DNA from: Bacillota bacterium
Lineage (GTDB): Bacteria > Bacillota > Sulfobacillia > RBS10-35 > JAJYVM01
Direction of reading: 5' to 3'
Assembly: GCA_021792015.1 (NCBI GenBank)
Contig: JAJYVM010000004.1
Span: 1 to 27,517 of the forward strand
DNA: 27,517 nucleotides
The position numbers and the translations under genes were made by a program. Shown one piece after another: positions 24,611-27,517 of the stretch (position 1 is the first letter of the stretch; the number at the start of each line of letters is the position of its first letter). The notes under the pieces were generated by a model that searched no databases, was not told the origin of the DNA, and saw only the letters and a list, made by a program, of their open reading frames with translations.

Positions 24611-24755
24611 TGACCATCCGCCTCCGACGCGGCATGCGTATGCGGAGGGAGGATGGCCATAGGAGCCGAATCCGGGGGGCAAAGCGGACGCGCGCACGGA
24701 CCGCCTTCGCGCGGATGCGGATGTCAGCGGATTGTCAGAAGGGGGAGCGCCGCCG

Positions 24756-25085
24756 ATGTACTTCGCGCCTCATGAGTCGAGCCGCCCCGTGGAGATGCGG
24801 CCGGGCGTCACCCGCCGCTCGCTCGGGCTTGGGCCGAACACCCTGCTCTGCGAGATCACGCTGAAGGCCGACAGCCTCGTGGAGATGCACAGCCACCCGC
24901 ACGAGCAGATCGGGTACTGCGTGTCCGGCGAGGTCGTCATGGAGGTCGGCGGGGAGGAGCGCACCCTGCATCCCGGCGACTCCTACGCGATCCCCGGTGG
25001 CGTGAAGCACTACGCCAAGGCCAACGTGGACAGCGTGGTCATCGACATCTTCCATCCGGTACGGGAGGAGTACCTCGACCGGTAA
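24756..25085 (+). CDS. Small single-domain cupin protein
   Basis: About 109 residues. The ATG at 24756 is preceded at 8 bases by GGGGGAG; an upstream TTG at 24732 has no such site. The cupin metal motif is complete: HSHPHEQIGY (His45, His47, Gln51) with a third His at residue 85 (PGGVKHYA), joined by GEVVMEVGGEERTLHPGDSY, the usual cupin turn. Such proteins fold as a small beta-barrel, often binding Fe, Mn or Ni, and act as isomerases, dioxygenases or ligand sensors. The sequence does not identify the substrate. It is transcribed divergently from the DUF6754 operon and separated from korA by a strong hairpin. Confidence 0.85.
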   Translation: MYFAPHESSRPVEMRPGVTRRSLGLGPNTLLCEITLKADSLVEMHSHPHEQIGYCVSGEVVMEVGGEERTLHPGDSYAIPGGVKHYAKANVDSVVIDIFHPVREEYLDR

Positions 25086-25106
25086 GCCGCCCGGGAAGTC
25101 GCGTTC

Positions 25107-25132
25107 GCCGGCGGCGCGCAGGCGCCGCCGGC
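25107..25132 (+). terminator. Perfect 11-bp hairpin after the cupin gene
   Basis: GCCGGCGGCGC (25107-25117) pairs perfectly with GCGCCGCCGGC (25122-25132) across the 4-base loop GCAG. It lies 21 bases past the cupin stop, is followed by ACAAATTC (A/T-rich for this genome), and precedes korA by 34 bases. It resembles a terminator lacking a full T-run, and would leave room for a korA promoter only in or beyond the hairpin. Confidence 0.65.
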
Positions 25133-25166
25133 ACAAATTCGGAGCCGTTCGGGCATCCTAGCCGCC

Positions 25167-27248
25167 ATGGCGGACAGCGGCTTCACCTGGGTGGTCGGGG
25201 GCGAGTCCGGCGAGGGGATCGACACCACCGGCGAGCTCTTCGCGCTCGCGCTCTGCCGCCTTGGCTACCATGTGTACGCATATCGCCACTTCCCGTCGCG
25301 CATAAGGGGCGGGCACACGCATTACAGGCTGCGCATCGCCACCTGGCAGGTGCGGGCGCCCGCGGGCGAGATCGACTGCCTCGTGGCGTTCGACCAGGGC
25401 AGCGTGGACTGGAACTGGCCGCAGATCCGCCAGGGCGGCATGGTCGTGCACGACGCGGAGTTCGATTGCCAGCTGCCGCCCAGCCGGCCCGACCTCACGG
25501 CCTACGCGGTACCCATGAGCGAGATGGCGGGAAAAAGCGGCGCCGCCATCATGAAGAACATGGTGGCGGTCGGCGTCTCGGCGGCCTTTCTCGGGCTGCC
25601 GGCGGAACCGTTCGTGGAGGGCGTGCGGCGGCGCTTCAAGGGCAAGGGCGAAGAGGTGGCGACGGCCAACGCGGAGCTCGTGCGGGCCGGGCACGCGTAC
25701 GCGTCGGCGCACCATCGGCCGGCCGTCCCCTTCGTCGTGGCGCCGGAGCCGGCGGGGGACGGCGGGCGGCGCTACCTCATGTCGGGGAACGAGGCGCTGG
25801 CCTACGGGGCGCTGGCGGCGGGGTGCCGGTTCGTGGCCGCCTACCCCATCACGCCGGCCACTGAGATCATGCAGTGGCTGGCGCGCGAGCTGCGGGGCTA
25901 CGGCGGCGCCGTGGTGCAGTGCGAGGACGAGCTGGCCGCCATCAATATGGCGGTCGGGGCAGCCTACGCGGGCGCGCGGGCGATGACGTCGACGTCGGGG
26001 CCGGGTTTCTCGCTGATGACGGAGGGCATGGGGCTGGCGGGCGCGGCGGAGCAGCCCGTCGTGATCGTCGACGACCAGCGGGGCGGGCCGTCCACGGGTC
26101 TGCCGACCAAGACGGCCCAGGCGGACCTGCAGCAGGCGGTGTACGGCGGCCACGGCGAGTTCCCGCGCATCGTGATCACGCCCCTGACGGTCGAGGACTG
26201 CTTCGATGCGGCCGTGGATGCCTTCAACCTGGCGGAGCGCAACCAGTGCCCGGTGGTGCTGGCGCCCGACCTGGCGCTGGCCATGTGCCGGCAGACCATC
26301 GACGGGCTCGACTTCGGCCGGGTGCGCATCGAGCGCGGTCTGCTGGCGGACCCGGAGGAGCTGGCGCTGCGGGCGACCGGGGGCGGGGGTGAGCGCGGGA
26401 CTGCGGCCGGCGGCGGGGCCGCCGGGCACGGCGGGCGCTTCCACCGCTACGAGCCCCTTGGGTCGGGCGTGTCGCCGCGGGCCTTCCCCGGCCAGGCCGG
26501 CGGGCAGCACCTGGTGACCGGCACGGAGCACGACGCGTCGGGCACCGTGACGGACGCGCCCGGCAACCGCGCGGTGCAGCACGCGAAGCGGCTGCGAAAG
26601 CTGACTGGCGCGTGGGCGGTGGCGCCTGCGGGCGGCGATGAGGGCCGCGGCGGCGCAGGCGGCAGCAGCGACGGCGCCGGCAGCAGCCCACTCGCGGGTG
26701 ATGGGGGCCGCGCAGGCGGCGGAGCAGACGGCAGCGGCAGTGCAGTCGCGGGCGATCCCATCGGGCCGGGGGTCCGCGCCGTCGACCTCGCCGGCGCCGG
26801 GGACGTCACGGGTGCGCTGGTGCTCATCGGGTTCGGCTCGACGTCCGGGGCGCTGGAGGAGGCCCGCCGAGCGCTGGTGGCGGAGGGCGCCCCCGTCGCC
26901 CGCCTGAGCGTGCGCATCCCGCACCCCTTCCCGCGGGGCGAGGTCGCGGCCGCGCTCACGGGCGCGCGGGCCGCGCTCATCGTGGAGGGCAACGCCGAGG
27001 GCCAGTTGGAGCGGATCCTCCGCCAGCAGGGGTGTGTGCCGCCGGACTGGCTGGCACCGGGCGAGGCCGAGATGACGCAGGCCGCCATGCTGCGGCCGCC
27101 CACGCCCGACGTCGAGGCCCGTGGCGGCGCGGTGGCTGCCGGGACCGGACGCTGGCGCAGCCTCCGCCGCTGGGACGGCAACCCCGTCGGCGCGGAGGAG
27201 ATCGTGGCGGCGGCGCGTGCGGCGCTCGCCCAGGCCCCCGTGCGATGA
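25167..27248 (+). CDS. korA: 2-oxoacid:ferredoxin oxidoreductase, fused gamma-alpha subunit (KorA type)
   Basis: About 693 residues from ATG 25167 (no strong ribosome site). Residues 1-190 are the gamma domain: VVGGESGEGIDTTGELFALA and YRHFPSRIRGGHTHYRLRI. The alpha domain starts near 206 with YLMSGNEALAYGALAAGCRF, then AAYPITPATEIMQWLA, VVQCEDELAAINMAVGAAYA, TSTSGPGFSLMTEGMGLAGA and the signature GGPSTGLPTKTAQADLQQAV. The C-terminal domain resumes at GALVLIGFGSTSGALEEARR and RIPHPFPRGEV. With a beta (KorB) partner it decarboxylates a 2-oxoacid such as 2-oxoglutarate to its acyl-CoA, passing electrons to ferredoxin; the exact substrate is not readable. A Gly/Ser/Ala/Asp-rich insert (about residues 488-533) sits in the linker before the last domain. 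The stop forms an ATGA overlap with the next gene. Confidence 0.93.
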   Translation: MADSGFTWVVGGESGEGIDTTGELFALALCRLGYHVYAYRHFPSRIRGGHTHYRLRIATWQVRAPAGEIDCLVAFDQGSVDWNWPQIRQGGMVVHDAEFDCQLPPSRPDLTAYAVPMSEMAGKSGAAIMKNMVAVGVSAAFLGLPAEPFVEGVRRRFKGKGEEVATANAELVRAGHAYASAHHRPAVPFVVAPEPAGDGGRRYLMSGNEALAYGALAAGCRFVAAYPITPATEIMQWLARELRGYGGAVVQCEDELAAINMAVGAAYAGARAMTSTSGPGFSLMTEGMGLAGAAEQPVVIVDDQRGGPSTGLPTKTAQADLQQAVYGGHGEFPRIVITPLTVEDCFDAAVDAFNLAERNQCPVVLAPDLALAMCRQTIDGLDFGRVRIERGLLADPEELALRATGGGGERGTAAGGGAAGHGGRFHRYEPLGSGVSPRAFPGQAGGQHLVTGTEHDASGTVTDAPGNRAVQHAKRLRKLTGAWAVAPAGGDEGRGGAGGSSDGAGSSPLAGDGGRAGGGADGSGSAVAGDPIGPGVRAVDLAGAGDVTGALVLIGFGSTSGALEEARRALVAEGAPVARLSVRIPHPFPRGEVAAALTGARAALIVEGNAEGQLERILRQQGCVPPDWLAPGEAEMTQAAMLRPPTPDVEARGGAVAAGTGRWRSLRRWDGNPVGAEEIVAAARAALAQAPVR
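26634..26756 (+). repeat. In-frame imperfect duplication inside korA (Gly-rich linker)
   Basis: A 63-base unit (26634-26696) begins GGCGATGAGGGCCGC and ends CTCGCG. It is followed by a related 54-base unit (26697-26750) beginning GGTGATGGGGGCCGC and ending GTCGCG, then the start of a third copy (GGCGAT). Both lengths are multiples of three, so the korA frame is kept. The encoded peptide (GDEGRGGAGG..., GDGGRAGGGADG...) lies between KorA domains. Confidence 0.6.
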
Positions 27249-27517
27249 GGGCCGCCGTAGCGGGGAGCTGCGCAGGGTCTGCAACGACGGCAAGGACCGC
27301 GACGCCTGCAGGGTCTGCGAGCCCCGCGGCGACTCCAACGTCCGCAGGGACGCCGACGCTGGCAAGGGCCGCAACACCTGCGGGGACTGCGACGCCTGCG
27401 GGGACCGCGACGCCTGCAGGGTCTGCGAGCCCCGCGGCGACTCCAACGTCCGCAGGGATACCGACGCTGGCAAGGGCCGCAACACCCGCGGGGACTGCGA
27501 CGCCTGCGGGGACCGCG
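27245..27517 (+). CDS. Start of the gene after korA, Ala/Thr/Pro/Gly hexapeptide-repeat N-terminus (probably korB by position)
   Basis: The ATG at 27245 forms an ATGA overlap with the korA stop and its frame stays open to the window edge (91 codons). The peptide starts MRAAVAGSCAGSATTARTAT and continues as six-residue repeats of the type ATPAGT (ATPAGS, ASPAAT, PTSAGT, PTLARA, ATPAGT variants). In other genomes korB follows korA, so this is most likely the beta subunit with a low-complexity N-terminal extension; nothing of KorB itself is visible. The other plus-strand frame through the repeat is also open and would encode Cys-rich hexapeptides, but it lacks the coupled start. The opening matches a 14-base stretch inside the korA insert (26635-26648 versus 27242-27255). 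Confidence 0.55.
   Translation, partial: MRAAVAGSCAGSATTARTATPAGSASPAATPTSAGTPTLARAATPAGTATPAGTATPAGSASPAATPTSAGIPTLARAATPAGTATPAGTA
27265..27517 (+). repeat. 18-bp tandem repeats organised in 108-bp higher-order units
   Basis: From 27265 the sequence divides into 18-base units with the consensus RACGCCYGCRGGGACYGC. Two full 108-base blocks of six units each lie at 27301-27408 and 27409-27516 and differ at only three positions. Two more diverged 18-base units precede them (27265-27300). The array continues beyond the window edge. Eighteen bases is six codons and 108 is thirty-six, so copy-number change keeps the reading frame. Confidence 0.92.

Noticed and set aside
24611..24755. Possible gene or clear promoters in the divergent gap between the DUF6754 operon and the cupin gene
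   Set aside because: No frame has coding character. An imperfect palindrome around GCATGCGTATGC and CCTCCG/CGGAGG arms are present, but the CGGAGG/GGAGG sequences are explained by ribosome sites and no convincing -35/-10 pair was found.
25158..27485. Minus-strand open frame of 775 codons opposite korA and the repeat array
   Set aside because: KorA on the plus strand has full family motifs. The minus frame is open only because of composition and the repeat period being a multiple of three.

Overview
The window is very GC-rich (roughly 70% by eye), densely coded, and has frequent GTG starts and many 4-base ATGA/GTGA stop-start overlaps. The gene content fits a free-living bacterium with ferredoxin-dependent 2-oxoacid metabolism, a large trehalose/alpha-glucan system, paired TrkA-type potassium regulators, an Hfq-like protein and a DUF6754 membrane operon. 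A deep-branching high-GC Bacillota lineage (Thermaerobacter/Symbiobacterium-like) is my best guess, but this is inference; there is no rRNA or other taxonomic marker.

Region 1 (1-13379, all minus strand) is one compact operon read right to left: glgE, a treS-maltokinase fusion, malQ, glgB, treZ, a GH57/DUF3536 protein and the start of treY. Gaps are 10, -4, 5, -4, 2 and -4 bases. Region 2 (14113-17396, minus) holds otsA and galU as an overlapping pair. After a gene-free stretch comes otsB, directly behind a class B penicillin-binding protein gene (17402-19144). Together these genes encode a closed circuit: GalU makes UDP-glucose, OtsA/OtsB make trehalose, TreS turns it into maltose, maltokinase makes maltose-1-phosphate, GlgE polymerises it, GlgB branches it, MalQ and the GH57 protein may remodel it, and TreY/TreZ return the glucan to trehalose. 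No glgC, glgA, glgP or treX lies in the window.

Region 3 (19262-21065) has a small unknown membrane protein gene (minus) divergent from two adjacent TrkA-type genes (plus). Region 4 (21082-24610, minus) is an overlapping four-gene membrane operon (DUF6754 protein plus three partners), followed downstream by an Hfq-like protein with a long disordered N-terminal extension. Region 5 (24756-27517, plus) has a small cupin, a terminator-like hairpin, a fused gamma-alpha 2-oxoacid:ferredoxin oxidoreductase (korA) carrying a Gly-rich duplicated insert, and the start of the next gene (probably korB by position). That start is built of 18-bp/108-bp tandem repeats encoding an Ala/Thr/Pro/Gly hexapeptide array.

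Two gene-free stretches exceed 300 bases. 13386-14112 carries what looks like a frameshifted gene remnant. 16428-16733 carries four inverted repeats and a plus-strand motif faintly like part of a c-di-GMP-I riboswitch. I see no tRNA, rRNA, CRISPR array or insertion sequence.
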